In this document: piece by piece, positions 56,369-64,000 of the stretch
How the letters are laid out: each line of letters begins with the position of its first letter
How positions within the stretch are numbered: the first letter of the stretch is position 1
Source of the DNA: Aminobacterium colombiense DSM 12261
GTDB lineage: Bacteria; Synergistota; Synergistia; Synergistales; Aminobacteriaceae
Assembly (NCBI RefSeq): GCF_000025885.1
Contig: NC_014011.1
Location: forward strand, 1,054,001 to 1,118,000
Direction: 5' to 3'
DNA length: 64,000 nucleotides
Notes under the pieces: model-generated
Told to the model about the DNA's origin: nothing
Databases searched by the model: none
What the model saw: only the letters and a program-made list of their open reading frames with translations
Made by a program: the position numbers and the translations under genes

Positions 56369-56865
56369 CTATGGAAGGGTCTCGGAAAACGTTCTCGAAG
56401 CCGCCTATACACTCCCGGAGGCACCATTTCCTGAATGGGTCCTCCAAAGTGGAAGATCTCTTTAACGGCATGGCTTGAAAGATAGGAATACTTTGCGTCA
56501 GTCACAATAAAAAGGGTTTCTATATCTGGGGCAAGCTGCCTATTCATAAGCGCAAGCTGAAATTCATACTCGAAATCAGAAAGAGCCCGGAGGCCGCGTA
56601 TAATGACACGGCTTCTCTCTTGCCGCGAAAAATCTACAAGAAGCCCCTCAAAGAAACTCACTTTGACATTAGGTAAATGGCTTAGAGCCTCTCTCGCCAT
56701 GGCCTGCCGCTCCTCCACACTAAACGTTGCCTTTTTTTGAGGGTTAAGCAACACACTTACTACGAGTTCGTCAAAAAGAGCTGCCGCTCGCTCTGCAATG
56801 TAGATGTGCCCATTGGTAATGGGGTCGAAAGAACCTGGATAGACAGCTCGCATGGGGCGTCTCAT
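56365..56865 (-). CDS. coaD: Phosphopantetheine adenylyltransferase
   Basis: Penultimate step of coenzyme A synthesis. The 166-residue protein has YPGSFDPITNGHIYI, RGLRALSDFEYE and YLSSHAVKEIFHFGG, all diagnostic. The ATG overlaps the rsmD stop (ATGA). rsmD-coaD is a common bacterial pair. Confidence 0.97.
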   Translation of the reverse strand: MRRPMRAVYPGSFDPITNGHIYIAERAAALFDELVVSVLLNPQKKATFSVEERQAMAREALSHLPNVKVSFFEGLLVDFSRQERSRVIIRGLRALSDFEYEFQLALMNRQLAPDIETLFIVTDAKYSYLSSHAVKEIFHFGGPIQEMVPPGVYRRLRERFPRPFHS

Positions 56866-57371
56866 GAAATGGCCTCCTTCTTTTTTAGAAAGGTGAGTAT
56901 GGTGTCTCCGTAAGTGCGACGATCAATCACTACAAAATCTCCTTCAAGTATATCAAGAGGTTCATGAATAGAATGTTCTATAATAATATCTCCTTCATTT
57001 TTGATTATAGAATTTCTCTCTTTTAACAACTGAAGGATCTTTCTAGGCCATCCTTCTTCGTAAGGAGGATCTGCGAAAATAATATCAAAAGAGTAGTTTT
57101 TCTTCTCTAGCCACTGGAGGGCCCTTCGAATATCCATAGAAAGTACAATATAGTTATTCTCCATGCCTATTCTTATGTTTTTACGGATAGCTGCAGCCCT
57201 TTTTTGCAGTAATTCCACTTCAACCACAGCAAACGCTCCACGCTCATAGGCCTCAAGCCCCACCCTACCTGTTCCGGCGAAGAGATCAAGGAAGGTCAAA
57301 CCATGAAGGGGCCCCAAAATATTAAACAAAGCCTGAAGGACCTTAGATGAAGTGGGACGAACATCTTTCAT
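56862..57371 (-). CDS. rsmD: 16S rRNA guanine-N2 methyltransferase, RsmD family, short N-terminus
   Basis: Methylates G966 of 16S rRNA. FLDLFAGTGRVGLEA (SAM site) and IIFADPPYEEG (catalytic DPPY) are present. At 169 residues it lacks about 15 residues at the N-terminus: the usual opening beta strand before RPTS is missing, and an in-frame TAA lies 27 bases upstream of ATG 57371. GGAG eight bases before the ATG supports this start. It overlaps both neighbours by four bases. Confidence 0.92.
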   Translation of the reverse strand: MKDVRPTSSKVLQALFNILGPLHGLTFLDLFAGTGRVGLEAYERGAFAVVEVELLQKRAAAIRKNIRIGMENNYIVLSMDIRRALQWLEKKNYSFDIIFADPPYEEGWPRKILQLLKERNSIIKNEGDIIIEHSIHEPLDILEGDFVVIDRRTYGDTILTFLKKKEAIS

Positions 57372-57766
57372 TTGGAACTCTCCATGACAAAAGGTTTAAT
57401 GTCAAGGACCGGGGTTCCGTCAATAGCATCAAGCCCTTTAACAACAAGCACCGCTCCTTCTCTTCTGACCAGGCGGCAACGAGTAGCCCCAAGAAAATTT
57501 GGACGACGGGGGGAACATGTGGAAAAAACCCCCCGTAAGGGACGGCTGGCATCTCCTCTTGGATGGACCACAAAAGGAAAGGATGAAGACCTATGAAAGC
57601 GGAAAATAACCAGAATATCCTGTGGATCCTTTAAATCTTCGAAAGCTGGAAGATAGAAGGAATCAAGAACGATACGAGACTCATGATCTTTGAACATGTC
57701 AGGAGAAACAGGATTCTTCATTGAGGATCGTACAACCCCCACAGGGCTTAATGCAAAACCTTTCAT
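57368..57766 (-). CDS. TrmO/TsaA-like tRNA methyltransferase family protein
   Basis: A 132-residue protein. [10 protein letters not shown] at the start and [21 protein letters not shown] in two parts are the family signatures of TrmO/YaeB, which methylates t6A37 in tRNA-Thr. This form is short, without the C-terminal domain of E. coli TrmO, so its substrate may differ. The ATG at 57766 overlaps the trmB stop; upstream in-frame sequence lies in trmB and is ignored. Confidence 0.85.
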   Translation of the reverse strand: MKGFALSPVGVVRSSMKNPVSPDMFKDHESRIVLDSFYLPAFEDLKDPQDILVIFRFHRSSSFPFVVHPRGDASRPLRGVFSTCSPRRPNFLGATRCRLVRREGAVLVVKGLDAIDGTPVLDIKPFVMESSK

Positions 57767-58716
57767 GAATGGTCCTTTGCCTGTGAAAGATGCTCTGCCA
57801 GACAATATATAGATTGTTTCAATGCAGGGGTACGAAAAGCAGTACAATTAGGGTCAAGTTTAATAAGGGTCTCTTTTTCCCCTTTAACTAACTTTAAAAA
57901 GAAGCGTTGCTCGAAGCCTCCATCAGAAGCTATTGTTTCCAGCAAAAAGGACTCCCCTGAAGACATGTAATAATTCTTATAGGTCCAATGGCAATCCCCC
58001 GCTTTCCCCTCTAATCCATTAAGGACTTGAAGTTGAGAGGGAGTCCAGGTAACGTTTCCAATTTTTGTGTGCATAACATTTTCCTCCTTGATGAGGCGAT
58101 CTACAGTAAATTTTTCTTTCTTCTCTATCTGGACGAGGAAGATATCTTTTCCCTGGGCAAGCCATTTTCTTTCGTACTTCGTAGTTACTGAACGGTGGGG
58201 ATTCTTCTCGTAAGCATAAAGGGCAAGGGCCTGATGATCAGAGAGAACGGCTTTGACTTCATCTGCATACCACTCTTCGTCGGTTACCAGTTCAAAAACA
58301 CCGCCACGACAAAGAACGGCGGCAAGCATATCCGCAAAGCCCGAGTATGTTACTCGCCGCTTTCCATGGCGGGATTTAGGCCATGGACATGGGAAGTTCA
58401 TATATACTTTATGAATAGTTTCATCCTGAAAACATTCTCGAAGCAGAAAACGCGCATCGCCGCACATGAGAAATAAATTTTTTATTCCAAGGTTTCGTAT
58501 TCTTTTTGCCGCTTTTAACACGCAGGTCTGAGAAACCTCTATACCCCAAAAAGTATCTTCCCCATGGGAACGGGCCATATATACCGGAAACTCCCCGTTG
58601 CCAAAGCCTATTTCTACCACATGTTTTCCTGTACCATAGGATGATAGGTCAAAGGGAATATCTATACCTTCTGGCCGAACAATCACATTCTCTAACGCTA
58701 CTGAATCCACAGGCAT
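57763..58716 (-). CDS. trmB: tRNA (guanine-N7)-methyltransferase TrmB, long form
   Basis: Methylates G46 of t[20 protein letters not shown] is the SAM site; a region of [16 protein letters not shown] follows, where Cys110 replaces the aspartate of the conserved FPDPW motif. After about residue 205 there is an extra C-terminal part of 110 residues, as in some thermophile TrmBs. 317 residues from ATG 58716, with GGAGG five bases upstream. Three tRNA/rRNA modification genes and coaD form this run. Confidence 0.88.
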   Translation of the reverse strand: MPVDSVALENVIVRPEGIDIPFDLSSYGTGKHVVEIGFGNGEFPVYMARSHGEDTFWGIEVSQTCVLKAAKRIRNLGIKNLFLMCGDARFLLRECFQDETIHKVYMNFPCPWPKSRHGKRRVTYSGFADMLAAVLCRGGVFELVTDEEWYADEVKAVLSDHQALALYAYEKNPHRSVTTKYERKWLAQGKDIFLVQIEKKEKFTVDRLIKEENVMHTKIGNVTWTPSQLQVLNGLEGKAGDCHWTYKNYYMSSGESFLLETIASDGGFEQRFFLKLVKGEKETLIKLDPNCTAFRTPALKQSIYCLAEHLSQAKDHS

Positions 58717-58761
58717 CAACGCCTCCTCAACCTTAATTCACACTCGTAAAAAAGCAAATAA

Positions 58762-58770
58762 ATTATAGCA
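58762..58770 (-). promoter_or_regulatory. Extended -10 promoter of trmB
   Basis: TGCTATAAT on the minus strand, about 46 bases before the trmB ATG. The -35 region is poor, which fits an extended -10 promoter. Confidence 0.6.
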
Positions 58771-58791
58771 GTCTTTTCATTAAATGCAGCG

Positions 58792-59083
58792 TTGACATAC
58801 TAAGAAAATGTATCTACCATTTGTTATTACTATAACATTTTGTAGCTACTACAACATTGACAGCACCTTTCATTATGATAATATCAAACACAAAAGAAGG
58901 TCTGGTTTTACCATCGTTTTAATGGAAATAAAGTTTTTAAATATGGGTTTTTACAAATGTTTTTCCTTCTCCTGAACTTATTTTTAGCAATTAATTGTTA
59001 TTATATTTCAATAGAGACACAATTATTCTGGGATACCAGAAGTATAAGGGCTCTTTATTGAAAAAAACAGAGGGGGTACATGA
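58792..59083 (+). promoter_or_regulatory. Leader and tandem promoters of the PFOR gene
   Basis: Gene-free and AT-rich. Two TTGACA boxes occur, at 58792-58797 (with TACCAT 17 bases on) and 58857-58862 (with TAATAT 16 bases on). Between them is the palindrome TTGTAG CTA CTACAA (58840-58854), a candidate operator three bases before the second -35. The rest of the leader shows no strong hairpin. AGGGGG lies just before the ATG. Confidence 0.55.
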
Positions 59084-62000
59084 ATGGTGGCTAAGCAGTG
59101 GAAGACGATGGATGGAAACACCGCGGCAGCGCATGTTTCCTACGCGTTCACTGAGGTTGCTGCTATCTATCCCATCACTCCTTCTTCTCCTATGGCAGAA
59201 GAGATTGATGAGTGGGCAGCACATGGTTTGAAAAATATTTTTGGCAGAACAGTTGATGTGGTTGAGCTTCAATCAGAAGCTGGCGCAGCAGGTGCAGTAC
59301 ACGGTTCTCTTTCGGCAGGTTCTTTAACGACAACCTTCACAGCTTCACAGGGACTCTTGTTAATGCTTCCCAACATGTATAAAATTGCCGGCGAACTTTT
59401 GCCGGGGGTTTTTGATGTTACTGCCAGGGCTGTAGCAGGTCACGCTCTTTCAATCTTTGGTGACCACAGCGACGTGACAGCATGCCGCGCTACCGGTTTC
59501 GGATTCCTCGCTTCTGGTAGTGTACAGGAAGTTATGGACCTGACAGGAGTTGCACACCTTGCTTCCATTAAGGCAAGCATTCCCTTCGTTAACTTTTTTG
59601 ACGGGTTCAGGACTTCTCATGAGATTCAAAAAGTCGAAGTTATGAACTATGACGATCTGGCTAAAATTGTTGACTGGGATGCGATAAAACGCTTTAAAGC
59701 CCGTGGGTTAAACCCGGAGCGTCCTTATCAGAAAGGTACCGCACAGAACCCAGATATTTACTTCCAGGCCAAAGAAGCGGCAAACAGATTCTACACAGAC
59801 CTTCCTGACATCGTTGAAGGCTACATGCAGGAAATAAAAAAAATAACAGGAAGAGAATATCATCCCTTTAACTACTACGGAGCACCTGACGCAGACCGCA
59901 TAATCGTTCTTATGGGTTCAGCCTGCATGGCTGCAGAAGAAACAGTGGATTACCTTAACGCAAGAGGAGAGAAAGTGGGAGTTATAGCTGTACACCTGTA
60001 TCGACCTTTCTCCGCAAAATACTTCTTCAACGTTCTTCCCAACTCAGTCAAAAAAATTGCCGTACTCGACAGAACGAAAGAACAGGGCGCACTTGGCGAA
60101 CCTCTTTACGAAGATGTCTGTACGCTTTTCTACGATAGAGCAGATAGACCGGTTATCGTTGGTGGCCGCTATGGCCTTGGTTCTAAAGATACTACTCCAG
60201 CACAGATCAAGGCAGTATTTGATAATCTGAAGGCAGATGAGCCCAGAAACCACTTTACCATTGGTATCGTTGATGATGTAACCCACACTTCCCTTGAAGT
60301 GAACGAAAACATTAATGCAGCTCCTGAAGGAACCATCCGCTGCAAGTTCTGGGGACTTGGCTCTGACGGTACTGTAGGCGCTAATAAAAACTCCATTAAG
60401 ATCATCGGCGATAACACTGACATGTACGCTCAGGGATATTTCGCCTATGATTCTAAAAAATCTGGCGGCGTAACGATCTCCCACCTTCGTTTCGGGAAAA
60501 AACCGATTCGTTCTACCTATCTCATTGACGAAGCGGACTTCATCGCTTGCCACAAACAGGAGTACGTTTACCTTTACGACGTTCTTGCCGGTCTTAAAAA
60601 AGGCGGGACATTCCTTCTTAATACCCAGTGGACAACCTTAGAAGAACTTGAAAAGAACCTTCCTGGAAATGTAAAGAAATATCTTGCCGAAAATGAAATA
60701 GAACTATACGTACTAAACGGCATTGACCTCGGAATGGAAATTGGCCTAGGCAACAGAATCAATATGATCATGCAGTCAGCCTTCTTCAAACTGGCCAAAG
60801 TCATTCCTCTTGACGATGCCGTGAAATATATGAAGGATGCCATTTTAGAAACATATGGTCTGAAGGGTGAAAAGATCGTTGAGATGAACTACAAAGCAGT
60901 AGATGCAGGAATAGGCGCCCTTATTAAAATAGACGTTCCTGCAAGCTGGGAAAATGCAGAAGAGAGCTGCTGTGGCTGTAGCAAAGATAGCGACAGACCT
61001 GATTTCATTAAAAACGTCTGTGACGTTATCAACCGCCAGGAAGGCGACAAACTTCCTGTCAGCGCATTCTTAGGCAGAGAAGACGGTAGCTTCCCCTCAG
61101 GGACATCCGCATACGAAAAACGCGGCGTAGCCGTTAATATTCCTGAGTGGCTCAAAGACAAATGCATCCAGTGCAACCAGTGCGCTATGGTCTGCCCCCA
61201 CGCAGCCATCCGCCCGGTTCTTCTTGATGAAGAAGAAAAGAAAAATGCACCTGCGACCTTCGCTACAGTTGAAGCCAAGGGCAAAGAATTTGCGGGACTT
61301 TCCTTCCGCATGCAGGTTTCTTCCCTTGACTGCCTTGGCTGCGGAAACTGCGTAGACATCTGCCCCGTAAGCGCTCTTGAAATGAAACCTCTCGCCTCTC
61401 AGACAGAGGCGGAAGTTCCCAACTGGGATTACTCTGTCACAGTAACAGACAAGTCACATCTCACCAACAAGAGCACTGTGAAGGGGAGTCAGTTCTCTCA
61501 GCCGCTGTTCGAGTTTTCCGGCGCGTGTGCTGGCTGCGGAGAAACACCCTATGCCAAACTGATCACCCAGCTTTACGGTGATCGCATGCTCATCGCTAAC
61601 GCCACAGGTTGCTCCTCCATCTGGGGCGGCTCTGCTCCAAGCATGCCCTACACAAAGAACGCAAAGGGTCAGGGCCCAGCATGGGGCAACTCCCTCTTCG
61701 AAGATAACGCTGAATATGGATACGGCATGTATCTTTCCGTCAAGAACAGCGTGAAGGCCCTTGCGGAAAGTGTCAGAAAACTGCTCGCCCTTGACATCCC
61801 CGCGGATGTTAAAGCTGTTTTTGAAGAGTGGCTTGAAAATAAAAATGACGGAGATAAGTCCAAGGTGACAGCTGAAAAGGTTTATGCCATTCTTGACAAA
61901 GACCTTGGAAACGCCGAAGCAAATGCGCTGCTCGCCAAAATAGCCGAGAGCAAAGACTATCTTGTGAAAAAGTCTGTGTGGATCTTCGGCGGCGACGGCT

Positions 62001-62644
62001 GGGCATATGACATCGGATTTGGCGGACTTGACCACGTTCTCGCCTCTGGCGAAGACGTAAACGTATTTGTATTCGACACTGAAGTTTACTCGAATACAGG
62101 CGGACAGTCCTCAAAAGCCACTCCTACCGCCGCTGTAGCTAAATTCGCTGCTTCCGGCAAGAGGGTCAAGAAAAAGGACCTCGGCCATATCGCCATGACC
62201 TATGGCTATGTCTATGTTGCCCAGGTAGCTATGGGAGCAGATAAGAACCAGCTTATGAAGGCTATTACTGAAGCTGAAGCCTATAACGGACCTTCCCTCA
62301 TCATCGGCTACGCTCCATGCATCAATCACGGCATTAAGGTTGGCATGGGCAAATCCCAGGCTCAGGAGAAAAAGGCTGTTGAGGCGGGATACTGGCACCT
62401 GTATCGTTTCAACCCGCTCCTCAAAGAAGCTGGCAAGAACCCCTTCGTTCTTGACTCCAAGGAACCCAAGGCAGACTTCAAAGAGTTCCTTATGAGCGAG
62501 GTTCGATACGCTTCTCTGGCTAAATCCTTCCCGGATGTCGCTGAGTCTCTCTTCGAGAAGGCGGCGGAAGACGCCAAGGATAGATATGAATCTTACAAAC
62601 AGCTTGCTGAAATGGGAAAAGAAGCTGTTAAAACAGAAGCATAA
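59084..62644 (+). CDS. nifJ: Pyruvate:ferredoxin oxidoreductase, single chain
   Basis: Oxidises pyruvate to acetyl-CoA and CO2 with reduction of ferredoxin. The 1186-residue protein has the full domain order: pyrimidine domain (IYPITPSSPMAEE), transketolase C-like and gamma domains, two 4Fe-4S motifs (CIQCNQCAMVCP from Cys694 and CLGCGNCVDICP from Cys750), the proximal cluster CAGCGETPYAKL from Cys815, and the TPP-binding GDGWAYDIGFGG at about 970. Codon use is more GC-rich and regular in the second half, as in highly expressed genes. With acetate kinase it forms the core of acetate-producing energy metabolism. Confidence 0.98.
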   Translation: MVAKQWKTMDGNTAAAHVSYAFTEVAAIYPITPSSPMAEEIDEWAAHGLKNIFGRTVDVVELQSEAGAAGAVHGSLSAGSLTTTFTASQGLLLMLPNMYKIAGELLPGVFDVTARAVAGHALSIFGDHSDVTACRATGFGFLASGSVQEVMDLTGVAHLASIKASIPFVNFFDGFRTSHEIQKVEVMNYDDLAKIVDWDAIKRFKARGLNPERPYQKGTAQNPDIYFQAKEAANRFYTDLPDIVEGYMQEIKKITGREYHPFNYYGAPDADRIIVLMGSACMAAEETVDYLNARGEKVGVIAVHLYRPFSAKYFFNVLPNSVKKIAVLDRTKEQGALGEPLYEDVCTLFYDRADRPVIVGGRYGLGSKDTTPAQIKAVFDNLKADEPRNHFTIGIVDDVTHTSLEVNENINAAPEGTIRCKFWGLGSDGTVGANKNSIKIIGDNTDMYAQGYFAYDSKKSGGVTISHLRFGKKPIRSTYLIDEADFIACHKQEYVYLYDVLAGLKKGGTFLLNTQWTTLEELEKNLPGNVKKYLAENEIELYVLNGIDLGMEIGLGNRINMIMQSAFFKLAKVIPLDDAVKYMKDAILETYGLKGEKIVEMNYKAVDAGIGALIKIDVPASWENAEESCCGCSKDSDRPDFIKNVCDVINRQEGDKLPVSAFLGREDGSFPSGTSAYEKRGVAVNIPEWLKDKCIQCNQCAMVCPHAAIRPVLLDEEEKKNAPATFATVEAKGKEFAGLSFRMQVSSLDCLGCGNCVDICPVSALEMKPLASQTEAEVPNWDYSVTVTDKSHLTNKSTVKGSQFSQPLFEFSGACAGCGETPYAKLITQLYGDRMLIANATGCSSIWGGSAPSMPYTKNAKGQGPAWGNSLFEDNAEYGYGMYLSVKNSVKALAESVRKLLALDIPADVKAVFEEWLENKNDGDKSKVTAEKVYAILDKDLGNAEANALLAKIAESKDYLVKKSVWIFGGDGWAYDIGFGGLDHVLASGEDVNVFVFDTEVYSNTGGQSSKATPTAAVAKFAASGKRVKKKDLGHIAMTYGYVYVAQVAMGADKNQLMKAITEAEAYNGPSLIIGYAPCINHGIKVGMGKSQAQEKKAVEAGYWHLYRFNPLLKEAGKNPFVLDSKEPKADFKEFLMSEVRYASLAKSFPDVAESLFEKAAEDAKDRYESYKQLAEMGKEAVKTEA

Positions 62645-62661
62645 CCCATAAATAATCAAGC

Positions 62662-62695
62662 AAAAGGCCGTTCCTCAGCGGGCGGCCTTTTTTAT
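62662..62695 (+). terminator. Terminator of the PFOR gene
   Basis: AAAGGCCG and CGGCCTTT pair around a 12-base loop and are followed by a run of T. Confidence 0.92.
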
Positions 62696-62736
62696 TGCTT
62701 TACAGAGAATGTATAATAGAAAGACGCCATGAAAGC

Positions 62737-62765
62737 TTGACCTTCACTGGTATATTAGGTAAAAT
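62737..62765 (+). promoter_or_regulatory. Promoter of tRNA-Pro
   Basis: TTGACC (62737-62742) and TAAAAT (62760-62765) with 17 bases between. The start of transcription would be a few bases before the tRNA. A separate TATAAT lies at 62712-62717 without a clear -35. Confidence 0.7.
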
Positions 62766-62776
62766 ACCCAAGTCAT

Positions 62777-62854
62777 CGGGACGTAGCGCAGCCTGGCTAG
62801 CGCACCTGCATGGGGTGCAGGTGGTCGGAGGTTCGAATCCTCTCGTCCCGACCA
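62777..62854 (+). tRNA. tRNA-Pro, anticodon GGG
   Basis: A full cloverleaf: acceptor CGGGACG with CGTCCCG, D arm GCGC/GCGC, anticodon stem CCTGC/GCAGG with loop ATGGGGT (anticodon GGG), T arm GGAGG/CCTCT (one G-T pair) with TTCGAAT, then A73 and an encoded CCA. C1-G72 fits bacterial tRNA-Pro. Reads CCC and CCU codons. Confidence 0.97.
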
Positions 62855-62863
62855 TGGATAAGT

Positions 62864-62890
62864 AAGCGGGGTATTTACCCCGCTTTTTTG
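62864..62890 (+). terminator. Terminator after tRNA-Pro
   Basis: AAGCGGGGTA and TACCCCGCTT form a ten-pair hairpin with a tiny loop, followed by TTTTTT. Confidence 0.93.
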
Positions 62891-62938
62891 TTTTGTAGAC
62901 ATTATGGTTTTTAGTTTAGAAAGGGCAACGAAAGTTAT

Positions 62939-63769
62939 ATGAAGGATCAAACATTTAAACACAAATCTAGTTTAGGGCAAAACTTTCTTACGGATAGAAA
63001 TATTCTAGGGCAGATAGTTAAATGGGCTGCCATAGATGAGTCTGACATTCTTTTGGAAATAGGGGCCGGTCAAGGGGTTTTAACAAGAGAGCTCGCTCTT
63101 TCTCCATGCAGCCGTATATTTGCCCTCGAAATCGATAAGACACTTCACACTCATCTCGACCCTCTAGAAGAAGAATTCAGACCGAGGCTTTCTATTATCT
63201 GGGATGACGCGGTTACTTTTGATTACGAAACCAAATTACCAGCTGCCCCAACTAAGGTTGTCGCCAATATCCCCTACAATATAACAACACCTCTTATCTG
63301 GAGGCTTCTAGAAGCCTTTGCTGGCAAAGGTTTACATTCGATGATCTTAATGGTTCAGCGAGAAGCTGCTCTTCGTTTAAACGCTTCCCCTAATACCAAG
63401 GATAGATATCCCCTTGGGATCACCCTTGAGATTATGGGAGAACGAAAAATATTAAGGAAGGTTCCGCCTCAGGCTTTTTATCCTCAACCTGCAGTAGATT
63501 CCGCTGTAATTGAGATAAAGGTACAAAGGAACTTTGATCTGCCCCGGCAGAAAAACTGGAGGACCCTCCTTCGGGCTTCCTTTGCCCAGAGGAGGAAAAC
63601 ACTGATTAACTCTGCCTCTCGAAATGGCGTCAGCAAAAACCACCTTATTGATGCCTTTTCTGCCCTCCATTTCAATCCCTCCCTTCGGGCAGAGAATCTT
63701 ACAGGAAAACAGTGGCTTGAACTCTGGCATATGTTAAATAGCATTGAAAAAGAGAGAGGCCCCTTTTAG
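62939..63769 (+). CDS. rsmA: 16S rRNA dimethyladenosine transferase
   Basis: Dimethylates A1518 and A1519 of 16S rRNA, a late 30S assembly step. The 276-residue protein shows SLGQNFLTDRNIL, the SAM motif LEIGAGQGVLTRELA, the catalytic NIPYNITTPL and FYPQPAVDSAV. The ribosome-binding site is distant and weak. Its stop codon lies in the loop of the terminator hairpin. Confidence 0.97.
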   Translation: MKDQTFKHKSSLGQNFLTDRNILGQIVKWAAIDESDILLEIGAGQGVLTRELALSPCSRIFALEIDKTLHTHLDPLEEEFRPRLSIIWDDAVTFDYETKLPAAPTKVVANIPYNITTPLIWRLLEAFAGKGLHSMILMVQREAALRLNASPNTKDRYPLGITLEIMGERKILRKVPPQAFYPQPAVDSAVIEIKVQRNFDLPRQKNWRTLLRASFAQRRKTLINSASRNGVSKNHLIDAFSALHFNPSLRAENLTGKQWLELWHMLNSIEKERGPF

Positions 63770-63777
63770 GGGCCTCT
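63755..63777. terminator. Bidirectional terminator between rsmA and the HU gene
   Basis: Nine pairs (AGAGGCCCC with GGGGCCTCT) and a five-base loop that contains the rsmA stop. T-rich tails are on both sides. Confidence 0.88.
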
Positions 63778-63801
63778 TCTTTAATAATAAAACAAAAATT
63801 C

Positions 63802-64000
63802 CTATTCCACTTTTTCCTTAAGAGCCTTGCCTGGCCTAAAGACGGGAACCTTCTTCGCTGGAATCTTAATGACTTTTTTAGGATCCTGAGGGTTTCTTCC
63901 TTCTCTAGCCGCTCTTTCGCGAACCTCGAAGGTACCAAAACCAACAAGCTGTACTTTATCACCCTTGGCCAGAGAATTCTCAATAGCCTGCAGCACCGCA
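63802..64000 (-). CDS. hup: HU family DNA-binding protein (N-terminus outside window)
   Basis: Histone-like dimeric DNA-bending protein. The visible C-terminal 65 or so residues include the signature [19 protein letters not shown] and the arm region [15 protein letters not shown]. The frame stays open to the window edge, so the first 25 or so residues lie beyond 64000; a GTG at 63996 is internal and not a start. Confidence 0.95.
   Translation of the reverse strand, partial: AVLQAIENSLAKGDKVQLVGFGTFEVRERAAREGRNPQDPKKVIKIPAKKVPVFRPGKALKEKVE

Noticed and set aside
61454-62035. Open frames on the minus strand opposite the PFOR gene
   Set aside because: The plus-strand PFOR is unmistakable; the opposite frames show no start signal or motif.
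1-64000. CRISPR arrays, insertion sequences, prophage or attachment sites
   Set aside because: No regularly spaced repeats, transposase or integrase genes were seen; the single tRNA has no repeat of its 3' end nearby and no integrase.

Overview
The window is ordinary, dense chromosomal DNA of an anaerobic bacterium, about 95% coding, with no mobile element, CRISPR array or rRNA operon that I can see. The gene set suggests a member of the Synergistota, perhaps close to the amino-acid-fermenting Aminobacterium group. The clues are a single-chain pyruvate:ferredoxin oxidoreductase, acetate kinase, the FabK/FapR type of fatty-acid synthesis, a SpoIVB-like S55 peptidase without sporulation genes, corrinoid adenosylation, hydrogenase maturation and selenophosphate synthetase. 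The assignment is an inference from gene content; no rRNA is present to settle it. TTG and GTG starts are frequent, and one gene (ispH) appears to start with CTG.

Layout. 1-2234 (minus): def, fmt, a P-loop ATPase and the first codons of a probable ferredoxin-type oxidoreductase subunit. 2278-20386 (minus): one long run, efp, zinc-ribbon protein, Asp23, small membrane protein, nusB, xseA, mtnA, ahcY, mtaD, alaS, ruvX, mutS, mutL, miaA, ispH, rpsA, ending in a strong terminator; it mixes translation, mismatch repair and S-adenosylhomocysteine/methylthioadenosine salvage. 20706-22073 (plus): hisC and a TrpR-like regulator. 22090-29404 (minus): nth, a Lon-like protease, mnmA, a calcium-type P-ATPase and cobO. 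29495-31795 (plus): hypF. 31854-41266 (minus): prfB, S55 peptidase, tmk, holB, ricT-like, ftsY, DUF4416, purB, glpX. 41495-43813 (plus): selD and an MFS transporter. 43810-52857 (minus): fapR, plsX, fabH, fabK, fabD, fabG, acpP, fabF, rnc, pyrR and a degenerate metal-binding-lipoprotein-like protein. 53018-55035 (minus): ackA, yceD, rpmF. 55133-56368 (plus): tmcAL. 56365-58716 (minus): trmB, a TrmO-like protein, rsmD, coaD. 59084-63769 (plus): PFOR, tRNA-Pro(GGG), rsmA. 63802-64000 (minus): HU, cut by the window edge.

The most interesting spot is 41190-41560. There prfB (release factor 2) and selD stand head to head, and both recode an in-frame UGA near their start: prfB by a +1 frameshift at CTT-TGA, selD as selenocysteine followed by a compact hairpin. 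RF2 is the factor that competes with selenocysteine insertion at UGA, so the pairing invites a regulatory link, although each event alone is a known type. Other points worth a look are the CTG start of ispH coupled to the miaA stop, an arginine at the tip of EF-P, a Cys in place of the conserved Asp in the TrmB FPDPW motif, a terminator palindrome that encodes the same three C-terminal residues of two convergent genes, and the head-to-head pairing of acetate kinase with the acetate-using tRNA modification enzyme TmcAL. I found no clearly new multi-gene system.
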